From contig JBAXRO010000019.1 of NCBI GenBank assembly GCA_037131165.1, positions 1 to 32,464 of the forward strand: a stretch of DNA of 32,464 bases, given 5' to 3'. Positions 11,055 to 18,626 of this stretch are shown in pieces. Position 1 is the stretch's first letter; each line of letters starts with the position of its first letter. The position numbers and the translations under genes are program-made. The notes under the pieces were generated by a model, which saw only the letters and a program-made list of their open reading frames with translations, was not told where the DNA came from and made no database searches. This stretch comes from WLNJ01 sp037131165 (lineage in GTDB: Bacteria; Actinomycetota; Thermoleophilia; Solirubrobacterales; Solirubrobacteraceae).

Positions 11055-11710
11055 GCAGCGGCGAACGGGTCCGCGCGCCCCGCCCGGGGAGGCAGCGCCC
11101 GAGCAGGGAACCGGGCGAGAGGGGCCAGGCGATGCGCAACCGGCTGATCGAGTCGCGCCTGACTCCGAACGCGATCTCGATGACCGGCCTGGTCCTCAAC
11201 ATGGTCGCCGCCTGGCTCGTGCTCGAGTGGCAGTTCGTCCTCGCCGGATTCGCGTTCATCATCGGCTCGATCATGGACACGCTCGACGGCCGCTACTCGC
11301 GGATGTCGGGCAAGGGGACGCCGTTCGGCGCGTTCCTCGACTCGACCCTCGACCGGATCGAGGAGGGGATCGTCCTGACCGCTGTTGCCGTCTACTTCGC
11401 CCAGAAGGGCGACGAAGCCGCCGTTGCCGCCTGCGTCCTCGCTGTGCTGCTGTCGCTGATGGTCTCTTACACACGCGCGCGCGCCGAAGCCCTCGGAGTC
11501 GAGTGCAAGGTCGGGATCGCGACCAGGGCAGTGAGGGTCGTGATCCTCGCGGCCGGGCTGCTTCTGGCAAGGGGCATGGGGATCTTCGACGTCGAGTTGC
11601 TCGCAGCGTCCGTCTACCTGCTGGCAGCGCTCTCGCTCGTGACCGTCGCTCAACGGATCGCCCATGTGCGGACGGCCCTCAACTCTGACGGCGCCGGGCT
11701 GGAGCGGTAA
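11051..11710 (+). CDS. CDP-alcohol phosphatidyltransferase, probable phosphatidylinositol phosphate synthase
   Basis: Membrane enzyme that transfers a phosphatidyl group from CDP-diacylglycerol to an alcohol. The 219-aa protein has the family metal-binding motif in the form DTLDGRYSR (Asp76, Asp79, Gly80) followed by GAFLDSTLD (Gly93, Asp97, Asp101); the usual Ala of the AR pair is Ser here. About six helices follow. Inositol-1-phosphate synthase lies next to it, so the likely acceptor is inositol 1-phosphate, giving phosphatidylinositol phosphate as in mycobacteria. The start is ambiguous. TTG at 11051 overlaps the previous stop as TTGA and codon third positions are GC-rich from there. ATG at 11132 has a GAGAGGGG ribosome-binding sequence 7 nt before it and would remove a 27-residue Arg/Pro/Gly-rich leader. 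Confidence 0.9.
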   Translation: MSSGERVRAPRPGRQRPSREPGERGQAMRNRLIESRLTPNAISMTGLVLNMVAAWLVLEWQFVLAGFAFIIGSIMDTLDGRYSRMSGKGTPFGAFLDSTLDRIEEGIVLTAVAVYFAQKGDEAAVAACVLAVLLSLMVSYTRARAEALGVECKVGIATRAVRVVILAAGLLLARGMGIFDVELLAASVYLLAALSLVTVAQRIAHVRTALNSDGAGLER

Positions 11711-11721
11711 CCTCGCAGTTC

Positions 11722-11741
11722 GCCACGGGCATTCCCGTGGC
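11722..11741 (+). other. Intercistronic hairpin before ino1
   Basis: Perfect 8-bp stem GCCACGGG/CCCGTGGC with a CATT loop, followed by a short T stretch (GTTT). It sits between the phosphatidyltransferase stop and the strong ribosome-binding sequence AAGGAGG at 11751-11757. It could be a weak terminator or a processing/stability element that lets ino1 be expressed at a different level. Confidence 0.6.
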
Positions 11742-11767
11742 CGTTTCCCCAAGGAGGATCCATAACC

Positions 11768-13009
11768 GTGACCCCGTCACAGAACGGCAACAGCGCCAAC
11801 GGCACCGCCCGTTATCAGCGCGACAAGGTCCGCGTCGCAATCATCGGCGTCGGCAACTGCGCTTCGGCCTTCGTCCAAGGCGTCGAGTACTACCGCAACG
11901 CCGACCCCAAGCAGGACGTTCCCGGCCTGATGCACGTCGATCTCGGCGGCTACCACGTCGGTGACATCGAGTTCAGCGCAGCGATCGACATCGACTCCGC
12001 GAAGGTCGGCAAGGACTTGGGCCAGGCGATCTGGGCAGGCCAGAACAACACGATGAAGTTCGCGAAGGTGCCGAAGAACCTCGGCGTCACCGTCCAGCGC
12101 GGCATGACCCACGACGGCCTCGGCAAGTACCTCAAGCAGAGGATCACCAAGGCCCCCGGCGAGACCGCTGACATCGTCAGCCTCCTGCGCGAGACCAAGA
12201 CCGACGTCGTTGTCTCGTACCTGCCGGTCGGCAGCGAGGAGGCGACGAAGTGGTACGTCGAGCAGGTGCTGGAGGCGGGCTGCGGCTTCGTCAACTGCAT
12301 CCCCGTGTTCATCGCCCGCGAGCCGTACTGGAGCAACCGCTTCAAGAAGGCCGGCCTGCCGATCGTCGGTGACGACATCAAGAGCCAGGTCGGAGCGACG
12401 ATCGTCCACCGCACCCTCGCCCGCCTGTTCGGCGACCGCGGAGTGAAGATGGTCCGCACCTCGCAGCTGAACGTCGGCGGCAACATGGACTTCTTCAACA
12501 TGCTCGAGCGCGAACGCCTCGAGAGCAAGAAGATCAGCAAGACGAACGCAGTCACGTCGATCATGGATCACGAGCTGCCGGCCGACGACGTCTACATCGG
12601 CCCGTCGGACTACGTGCCGTGGCTGACCGACCGCAAGTGGGCCCACATCCGAGTCGAAGGTCAGGCGTTCGGTGACGTGCCGCTCAACGTCGAGATGAAG
12701 CTCGAGGTCTGGGACAGCCCGAACTCGGCCGGCATCGTGATCGACGCGGTTCGCTGCTGCAAGCTCGCTCTGAACCACGGCGTCGGCGGCCAGCTCGACG
12801 GCCCGTCCTCGTACCTGATGAAGTCGCCGCAGAACCAGCGCCCGGACGCTCTCGCCCGCGAGGACACCGAGAAGTTCATCGCCAAGTACGCGGGCCGCCC
12901 GCGAAGCAAGCCGGTCGGCCGCAAGGCGCCGGCGAAGAAGGTCGCTGCCAAGAAGGCACCCGCGAAGAAGGCCCCGGCCAAGGCGACCGCCAAGAAGGCC
13001 AAGAAGTAA
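11768..13009 (+). CDS. ino1: Inositol-1-phosphate synthase (Ino1)
   Basis: Converts glucose 6-phosphate to inositol 1-phosphate using bound NAD; this is the only route to new inositol and feeds phosphatidylinositol synthesis. The 413-aa protein has the N-terminal dinucleotide-binding stretch VAIIGVGNCASAF (about 23-35). It also carries conserved blocks such as GDDIKSQVGATIVHR, LNVGGNMDFFNM and DSPNSAGIVIDAVR, matching the short actinobacterial type. The GTG at 11768 lies 10 nt after AAGGAGG, a very strong ribosome-binding site and unlike most genes nearby. The oddity is a tail at about residues 377-413 made almost only of Lys, Ala and Pro with AKK/APAKK repeats, resembling histone-H1-like tails. 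The usual family end comes before it. Confidence 0.95.
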   Translation: MTPSQNGNSANGTARYQRDKVRVAIIGVGNCASAFVQGVEYYRNADPKQDVPGLMHVDLGGYHVGDIEFSAAIDIDSAKVGKDLGQAIWAGQNNTMKFAKVPKNLGVTVQRGMTHDGLGKYLKQRITKAPGETADIVSLLRETKTDVVVSYLPVGSEEATKWYVEQVLEAGCGFVNCIPVFIAREPYWSNRFKKAGLPIVGDDIKSQVGATIVHRTLARLFGDRGVKMVRTSQLNVGGNMDFFNMLERERLESKKISKTNAVTSIMDHELPADDVYIGPSDYVPWLTDRKWAHIRVEGQAFGDVPLNVEMKLEVWDSPNSAGIVIDAVRCCKLALNHGVGGQLDGPSSYLMKSPQNQRPDALAREDTEKFIAKYAGRPRSKPVGRKAPAKKVAAKKAPAKKAPAKATAKKAKK

Positions 13010-13039
13010 AGGCCCCCGACAGGGGTCCCGACGGACTTC

Positions 13040-13076
13040 GAGGGGGCGGGCGCCGAGCGTGCCCGCCCCCTCTTTT
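13040..13076 (+). terminator. Rho-independent terminator after ino1
   Basis: Perfect 12-bp stem GAGGGGGCGGGC/GCCCGCCCCCTC with a 9-nt loop, followed by TTTT. It begins 30 bp after the ino1 stop and closes the phosphatidylinositol gene set. Confidence 0.92.
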
Positions 13077-13089
13077 CTGCTCCGACTCC

Positions 13090-13095
13090 TATCCT
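13090..13095 (+). promoter_or_regulatory. Leaderless -10 element of the glycosyltransferase-PHP gene
   Basis: TATCCT ends 8 nt before the GTG at 13104 and lies just after the ino1 terminator. It is the same hexamer as at 7631-7636. Confidence 0.6.
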
Positions 13096-13103
13096 CCACC
13101 GAG

Positions 13104-15002
13104 GTGAGCGAACCACTTGCGATCGCGCAGGTCGTGTCGGCCCCCTGGGGGTCCGACGACACTGCCGTTGGCCAGGCGAGGCTGATCGCGGCCGGGCTTG
13201 CCGCCCGCGGGCACCGGGTGACGGTGCTCGCTCCCGCCCGCAACGCGACCGAGGCAGCCGAGGGACGCCGTGCGATCCAGGCGGCCCGAAATGACGGCGC
13301 GAACATGCTGCCTGAGCCCGACGGGGAACCGCTCGTCATCGCGGTCGGCGAAGCGCTGCCGGTCGCCGGGTCGCGACGCTCCCTGCCGACCGGGACCGCA
13401 CGGCTGATCGGCGACCTGCTCGAGGTCGCCCCCTTCGACGTCGTCCACCTCCACGACCCGCTTCCGCCGAGTTTGGCCGCCATCGCCCTGCGCAACTCAC
13501 GGGCACTGAACCTCGGCCACTTCCACCAGCCGATCCCGAAGATCCCGGCCGGGGACGTCGGGCGCCGGGTGGGCGGGGCGGTGCTCGGGCGGATCGACGA
13601 CTGCATCGCCGACTTCGAGGCCGCTGCCGTGACCGTCAGGGCGTCGGTGCCTGTCGGCTGCGAGACGGTCGCCCGGGCGGCACTGCGCAGCGCGTCCGGC
13701 GCCGACGGCAACGAGACTGCGGACGTGGTGATCGCTCAGGTGATCGGCTCCGAGCGCGGCTCGCTGCGCAACACGCTGAGGGCGCTCAAGCGCCTTCCGG
13801 GCGAAGGCTGGCGGGCGAAGATCGCCCTGACGCCGGGAACGCCCCACCCGACAGCGATCGCGCCCGCGATCCGCGACCGGATCGAGATCGTCGACCTCGA
13901 CGGCGGAGGCGAAGCGGCCTTTCTCCACGGGGCGGACCTGGTGGTGGTCGGCGGCGGAGCTTCGGCTGTCAGGCCGCAGGCCCTGATCGAAGCGGTCGCT
14001 GCGGGAGCGGTGCCTGTCGCCTCGAGCCTGCCGGTGCACGAGGAACTGCTGTCGGACGGCGCGCTCGGGCCCGGATTCACCCCCGGGGACGCGGAGACCC
14101 TCGCCGCTCAACTGCGGACCCTGATCGAGCAGCCACGGCGCCGGGAGGCCTTCGTGGGCGCAGCCGAACCGCTGCGAAGCGAACTGAAGGCAGAGCGCCT
14201 CGTCGACGAGATCGAACGGCGCTGTCTGGCCCTCGTGGCGCGCCGCCACGACACGCGGGCCAAGCCGAAGATCGCCGCCCGGCTCGCCGACCGTCCGCTG
14301 ATCGAAGTCGACCTCCACATGCACACCGACCACTCGCACGACTGCGCGACCCCGGTGGAGGTTCTCCTGACCCAGGCCCGCGCCCGCGGCCTCGGGGCGA
14401 TCGCGGTGACCGACCACAACGAGGTCTCCGGCGCGCTCGAGGCGCGAGCGAAGGCGAGCGGGATCAAGGTGATCGTCGGCGAGGAGGTCAAGACCAAGAA
14501 TCAGGGCGAGGTGATCGGCCTGTTCATCGAGAAGCGGATCCCGGCGGGGATGAGCTTCGAGGAGACTCTCGACGCGATCCACGCCCAGGGCGGGATCGCC
14601 TACGTGCCTCATCCGTTCGACAGGATGCACAGCGTTCCCGACTACGAGCACCTGCTGGCCTGCGTCGACAGGATCGACGCTCTGGAGGTCTACAACGCCC
14701 GGGTCGCGATCGGCGAGTTCAACGAGGAGGCGGCGCGCTTCGCGGCCAAGTACCGGATCCCGGCCGGCGCCGGCTCCGACGCTCACGTCGCTCAGGGGTT
14801 GGGCTCGGTCAAGATCAGGATGCGCGACTTCGATGGACCGGAGGAGTTCCTCGAATCACTTCGCGAGGCGGACATCGTGCGCAGCCCGAGCTCGCTGCTG
14901 TTCGTCCAGGCGTTGAAGTTCGTCCAGACGAAGGCCACGCCCTCCGGCGCACGCGACGCCGTCAAGCGCCGGCGGGTGAAGCGAGCCTCGCGCAAGAGCT
15001 GA
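13104..15002 (+). CDS. Glycosyltransferase-like domain fused to PHP phosphoesterase
   Basis: Protein of 632 aa with two parts. Residues 1 to about 375 resemble GT-B glycosyltransferases of family 4: an N-terminal Rossmann half with GQARLIAAGLAARGHRVTVL and DVVHLHDPL, and a second half ending in ALIEAVAAGAVPVASSLPVHEELL. The usual first Glu of the EX7E donor motif is not evident, so activity is uncertain. Residues about 400-615 form a PHP metal-dependent phosphoesterase: DLHMHTDHSHD (403-413), AVTDHNEV, GEEVKT, PHPFDR and GSDAH (557-561) give the expected metal ligands. The GTG start is supported by TATCCT 8 nt before it; starting further upstream would run into the terminator. The stop overlaps the next ATG by one base (TGATG), so the UDG-like gene is translationally coupled. 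Confidence 0.88.
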   Translation: MSEPLAIAQVVSAPWGSDDTAVGQARLIAAGLAARGHRVTVLAPARNATEAAEGRRAIQAARNDGANMLPEPDGEPLVIAVGEALPVAGSRRSLPTGTARLIGDLLEVAPFDVVHLHDPLPPSLAAIALRNSRALNLGHFHQPIPKIPAGDVGRRVGGAVLGRIDDCIADFEAAAVTVRASVPVGCETVARAALRSASGADGNETADVVIAQVIGSERGSLRNTLRALKRLPGEGWRAKIALTPGTPHPTAIAPAIRDRIEIVDLDGGGEAAFLHGADLVVVGGGASAVRPQALIEAVAAGAVPVASSLPVHEELLSDGALGPGFTPGDAETLAAQLRTLIEQPRRREAFVGAAEPLRSELKAERLVDEIERRCLALVARRHDTRAKPKIAARLADRPLIEVDLHMHTDHSHDCATPVEVLLTQARARGLGAIAVTDHNEVSGALEARAKASGIKVIVGEEVKTKNQGEVIGLFIEKRIPAGMSFEETLDAIHAQGGIAYVPHPFDRMHSVPDYEHLLACVDRIDALEVYNARVAIGEFNEEAARFAAKYRIPAGAGSDAHVAQGLGSVKIRMRDFDGPEEFLESLREADIVRSPSSLLFVQALKFVQTKATPSGARDAVKRRRVKRASRKS

Positions 15003-15652
15003 TGCAGGGGCAGGATTCGGACAGGGTTGCGGACAAATCCCAACCGATGCCCGTTACCGACGACGAGATCCGCGAGAAGTACCTCGAGCGCGCGATCCGC
15101 GAACTGAACACATTCGCGCATGACCTGAGGGCCTGCGAGAGCTGCCCGCGGGGGCAGATGTCACCGGTCCTCGGCTCGGGGCACCCGCAGGCCGACATCA
15201 TGCTGATCAAGTTCGCGCCGAGGCCCTCCGAGGTTGAGGAGGGAGTCGCCTTCTACGGGCGTTCCGGCAACGCGTTGATGAAGTCGCTCAAGCGGCTCGA
15301 CATCGACCCGCTCGCCGTGTACGGAACCCTCTGCGTCAAGTGCCCCGTGCCGGACGCGGGGATGGCCGACCCGGTCTGCGTGGCACGGCTCGTCGAGGAG
15401 ATCGAGATCGTCCGCCCGCGGATGCTCGTGCTGATGGGCGAGGACGTCGTCAACCTCGTCAACGAACTCGGCCTGCCGCTGGCCGAGCAGGTCCGCTGGG
15501 AGCCGGGCGAGATCCAGAAGCTGACCCCTAACCGCGAGGTCCTGCCCGTGCCCGACATCGACGACTCACTCGACGAGGACCGCGACAAGCGCGCCTTCTG
15601 GTCCGCCTTCCGCCAGCTCGGCACTTGGTGGCAGGGCTTGCCGCCTTACTGA
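15002..15652 (+). CDS. Uracil-DNA glycosylase superfamily protein, divergent Fe-S type
   Basis: A 216-aa member of the family 4/5-like uracil-DNA glycosylases. Four cysteines are placed like the 4Fe-4S ligands of that group (Cys45 and Cys48 in CESC, Cys114 in VKCP, Cys126). The GRSGNALMKSL block (86-96) and a MLVLMGEDV strand are also present. Two active-site motifs differ. The usual GE(A/G)PG with its acidic residue reads IKFAPRPSE (69-77), and the usual C-terminal HPS/HPA motif is absent; the matching region reads VPDIDDSLDEDRD. Removal of uracil is therefore not assured. It could act on another lesion, or bind DNA only. It is coupled to the PHP gene through TGATG. Confidence 0.8.
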   Translation: MQGQDSDRVADKSQPMPVTDDEIREKYLERAIRELNTFAHDLRACESCPRGQMSPVLGSGHPQADIMLIKFAPRPSEVEEGVAFYGRSGNALMKSLKRLDIDPLAVYGTLCVKCPVPDAGMADPVCVARLVEEIEIVRPRMLVLMGEDVVNLVNELGLPLAEQVRWEPGEIQKLTPNREVLPVPDIDDSLDEDRDKRAFWSAFRQLGTWWQGLPPY

Positions 15653-15729
15653 TCGACGGCCGAGCTCAGCCAGAGCGACCCCGAGGCAGCTTGGCTGCCG
15701 CGGTCTGCGGGAGTGCCGACACATGCGAC

Positions 15730-18567
15730 TTGCCAACGGCGACGGCTGCTCTGTACTGTTTCCCAGCCAATGCGTCACGATCCTTCAAGCGTCTCGTGAC
15801 CGGGCTCGCGCTGGTCACTCTGGCAACGATCTCGGCCCTGGCTTTCGCTCCGTCAGCCGGCGCAACCCAACGCGTCAAGGTCCTGCCGGGCTTCAACGGC
15901 ACGGTCAACGCAATCTCCGAACCCGACACCAACGGCATCCGCTACCTCGGCGGAGCCTTCACCGCATACAACGCCCTTGACACCGGTAACGGAGCGGTAG
16001 CCGACTCAACCTCGGCGGCGATCCAAACGCAGTTCCCGAAGGTGTCGGGAGGCAATGTCCTCGCCATTGCCGCTGACGGGAGCGGTGGCTGGTACATCGG
16101 CGGTACCTTCACGTCGGTCGACGGCGTCACCCGCAGTCGAGCGGCGCACATCAACTCCGACGGGTCACTCGACGCAAACTGGAACCCGAACCTGAACGGC
16201 TCGGTCGGCGCGTTGGCGGTCTCCGGCTCGACCGTGTACGTCGGAGGCCAGTTCACCACCGTCGGTGGAACGACTCGAAACTCCGCTGCCGCAATCGGCA
16301 CTGACGGCACACTCCAGTCCTGGAACCCGAACCTGAACTCCTACGTCAACGCGTTGGCGGTGTCCGGCTCCACCGTCTACCTCGGCGGCGCCTTCACCAC
16401 AGTTGGTGGAACGACCCGAAACTACGCTGCCGCCATCGGCACTGACGGCACCCTCCAGTCCTGGAACCCGAACCTGAACGGCGGAATCGCCGCGTTGACG
16501 GTGTCCGACTCGACCGTGTACGTCGGAGGCCAGTTCACCACCGTCGGTGGAACGACCCGAAACAACGCTGCCGCAATCGGCACTGACGGCAGCCTCCAAT
16601 CCTGGAACCCGAACATGAACAACGCCGTCCTCGCGTTGACGGTGTCCGGCTCCACCGTGTACCTCGGCGGTGTCTTCACCACCGCTGGCGGTACGACCCG
16701 AAACTACGCTGCCGCCATCGGCACTGACGGCACCCTCCAATCTTGGAACCCGAACATGAACAACGGCGTCGTCGCGTTGACGGTGTCCGGCTCCACCGTG
16801 TACCTCGGCGGTGTCTTCACCACCGTTGGCGGTACGACCCGAAACTCCGCTGCCGCCATCGGCACTGACGGCACCCTCCAAGCCTGGGACCCGAACCTGA
16901 ACTCCTACGTCAACGCGTTGGCGGTGTCCGGCTCCACCGTGTACGTCGGAGGCGCCTTCACCACCGTTGGTGGAACGACCCGAAACCGCGCTGCCGCAAT
17001 CGCCACCGACGGCACACTCCAGTCCTGGAACCCGAACATGAACAACACCGTCAGCGCGTTGGCGGTGTCCGGCTCCACCGTGTACCTCGGTGGCAGCTTC
17101 ACCACGGTTGGTGGAACGAACACTCGAAACCGCGCTGCTGCAATCTCCACTGACGGCACCCTCCAGTCCTGGAACCCGAACATGGGCGGCCCCGTCAGAG
17201 CGTTGGCGGTGTCCGGCTCGAACATCTACGTCGGAGGCGCGTTCGCGACCGCCGGTCAAGCGATCCGAAACAACGCTGCCGCAATCTCCAATGACGGCAC
17301 CCTCCAGTCCTGGGACCCGAACCTGAATGCCGCCGTCAACGCTTTGGCGGTGTCCGGCTCCACCGTGTACCTCGGAGGTGTCTTTACCACCGTTGGTCTC
17401 GTTATCGGTCGAAACTACGCTGCCGCATTCGCCACTGATGGCGCCCTCCAGTCCTGGAGCCCGAACATGAACAACACAGTCAGCGCGTTGGCGGTGTCCG
17501 GCTCGAACATCTACGTCGGTGGCAGCTTCACCATCGCCGTGGGAAACCCCCGAAACCGCGCTGCCGCAATCTCCACTGACGGCACACTCCAGTCCTGGAA
17601 CCCGAACATGAACAACACCGTCAGCGCGTTGGCGGTGTCCGGCTCGACCGTGTACCTCGGCGGCGCCTTCACCACCGTTGGTGGAACGAACACTCGAAAC
17701 CGGGCTGCCGCAATCGCCACCGACGGCACCCTCCAGTCCTGGGACCCGAACATGAACGGCGGCGCCAAAGCGTTGACGGCGTCCAGCTCGAACGTCTACC
17801 TCGGTGGCGACTTCACCACCGCCGGTGGAACGGCCCGAAACCGGGCTGCTGCAGTAGGCACCGACGGGACCTTGAGCTCTACTTGGGGTACAGGGATGCC
17901 TTCCCCGACGTTGGATACGAGCGCTTCAACGATCACTCGCGGCACGACCGTCAAGGGTGACGCAGTGACCCGTGCGGGCAGCACGCCGGGCAGCTACAAG
18001 TGGCAGCGATGCACGTCGAGCAGCTCCGTTGACTGCAGTGACATCAGCGGTGGCGGCTCGACAGGAGCGTGGTGGGGTTCGCGAAACGCCGACATCGGCA
18101 ACCGCGTGAGGCTGAAGGCCCTGTGGGACACGATCGACTCGACGATCACGGCTTTCTCGGCGATCACGGGAGTGTTCGTGCCGACGGCGACATCGGCACC
18201 GTCGATCGACCGGGGCCTTGTCTCGGGCGCGCCGAAGGCCGGCACGTCGATCCACTCGAGCTTCGGCGTTTGGAGCGGTTATCGAGCCGGGCAGACAACC
18301 GTCACCTTCCAGTGGCAGCGCTGCACCACCACTGACGCCTCCTCATGCACTACGAACGTCGGCGCCAACAGCCAGTGGTACAAGCCGGTCACGGCCGATG
18401 TTGGCAACTACCTGCGAGTCACAGCGACGCTCACCACCAACGGCCAGACAGCAACAGCCTCCTCAGCCGTCAGCTCAGCAGTCGCAAGTGCAACCCAGGC
18501 GCGCCGCACACGCGCTCAGGCGGCAGTCCTCAAAACGCGAGCCCGCGACACCAAGCACGGCAAGTAG
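15730..18567 (+). CDS. Secreted tandem-repeat (delta-60/DUF5122-like) beta-propeller protein, copy A
   Basis: Predicted exported protein of 945 aa. A signal peptide (hydrophobic stretch ending APSAGA before TQ, about residue 45) is followed by two divergent and twelve regular units of about 47 aa with the core YxGGxFTTVGGTTRNxAAAI-DGTLQSWNPN. Two Ig-like domains come next, with paired Cys in WQRCTSSSSVDC and WQRCTTTDASSC, then a Lys/Arg-rich tail. Similar repeats are known as delta-60/DUF5122 units and are expected to form propeller blades; 14 units would suit two seven-bladed rings (inference). No sortase motif is seen. The start is inferred: TTG at 15730 gives the same N-terminal length as copy B (47 residues to ATQ) and aligns LPT with MPT. 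An out-of-frame ATG at 15770 and an in-frame GTG at 15796 are alternatives. Confidence 0.85.
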   Translation: MPTATAALYCFPANASRSFKRLVTGLALVTLATISALAFAPSAGATQRVKVLPGFNGTVNAISEPDTNGIRYLGGAFTAYNALDTGNGAVADSTSAAIQTQFPKVSGGNVLAIAADGSGGWYIGGTFTSVDGVTRSRAAHINSDGSLDANWNPNLNGSVGALAVSGSTVYVGGQFTTVGGTTRNSAAAIGTDGTLQSWNPNLNSYVNALAVSGSTVYLGGAFTTVGGTTRNYAAAIGTDGTLQSWNPNLNGGIAALTVSDSTVYVGGQFTTVGGTTRNNAAAIGTDGSLQSWNPNMNNAVLALTVSGSTVYLGGVFTTAGGTTRNYAAAIGTDGTLQSWNPNMNNGVVALTVSGSTVYLGGVFTTVGGTTRNSAAAIGTDGTLQAWDPNLNSYVNALAVSGSTVYVGGAFTTVGGTTRNRAAAIATDGTLQSWNPNMNNTVSALAVSGSTVYLGGSFTTVGGTNTRNRAAAISTDGTLQSWNPNMGGPVRALAVSGSNIYVGGAFATAGQAIRNNAAAISNDGTLQSWDPNLNAAVNALAVSGSTVYLGGVFTTVGLVIGRNYAAAFATDGALQSWSPNMNNTVSALAVSGSNIYVGGSFTIAVGNPRNRAAAISTDGTLQSWNPNMNNTVSALAVSGSTVYLGGAFTTVGGTNTRNRAAAIATDGTLQSWDPNMNGGAKALTASSSNVYLGGDFTTAGGTARNRAAAVGTDGTLSSTWGTGMPSPTLDTSASTITRGTTVKGDAVTRAGSTPGSYKWQRCTSSSSVDCSDISGGGSTGAWWGSRNADIGNRVRLKALWDTIDSTITAFSAITGVFVPTATSAPSIDRGLVSGAPKAGTSIHSSFGVWSGYRAGQTTVTFQWQRCTTTDASSCTTNVGANSQWYKPVTADVGNYLRVTATLTTNGQTATASSAVSSAVASATQARRTRAQAAVLKTRARDTKHGK
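16225..17887 (+). repeat. Tandem coding repeat, 12 units of about 141-144 bp (copy A)
   Basis: Twelve successive units starting at residue 166 of the protein. They are mostly 141 bp (47 codons) and 144 bp where the unit reads TNTRN instead of TTRN. Unit DNA is highly similar, with the string CCTGGAACCCGAAC recurring with few changes. Two weaker units precede the array. Units 8-10 deviate most (GQAIRN, GLVIGRN, AVGNPRN). Confidence 0.93.
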
Positions 18568-18577
18568 CCAGACGCGC

Positions 18578-18610
18578 GCCTGCCCGAAACCCTCAGCCAA
18601 TCAGGCAGGC
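18578..18610 (+). terminator. Possible terminator hairpin between copy A and tetR
   Basis: Inverted repeat GCCTGCC/GGCAGGC with a 19-nt loop, 10 bp after the copy A stop and 16 bp before the convergent tetR stop. No T run follows, so this is weak. Confidence 0.3.
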
Positions 18611-18626
18611 TCGAGCGGGGCCATCG

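Noticed and set aside
11777..13711. 644-codon minus-strand reading frame across ino1 and the next gene
   Set aside because: It spans a strong terminator and two recognised plus-strand genes; its composition is that of an antisense frame.
16165..17259. 364-codon minus-strand reading frame with repeated GHRQR motifs
   Set aside because: Its repeats are only the antisense of the tandem units in copy A. Signal peptide, Ig-like domains and paralogy all support the plus strand.
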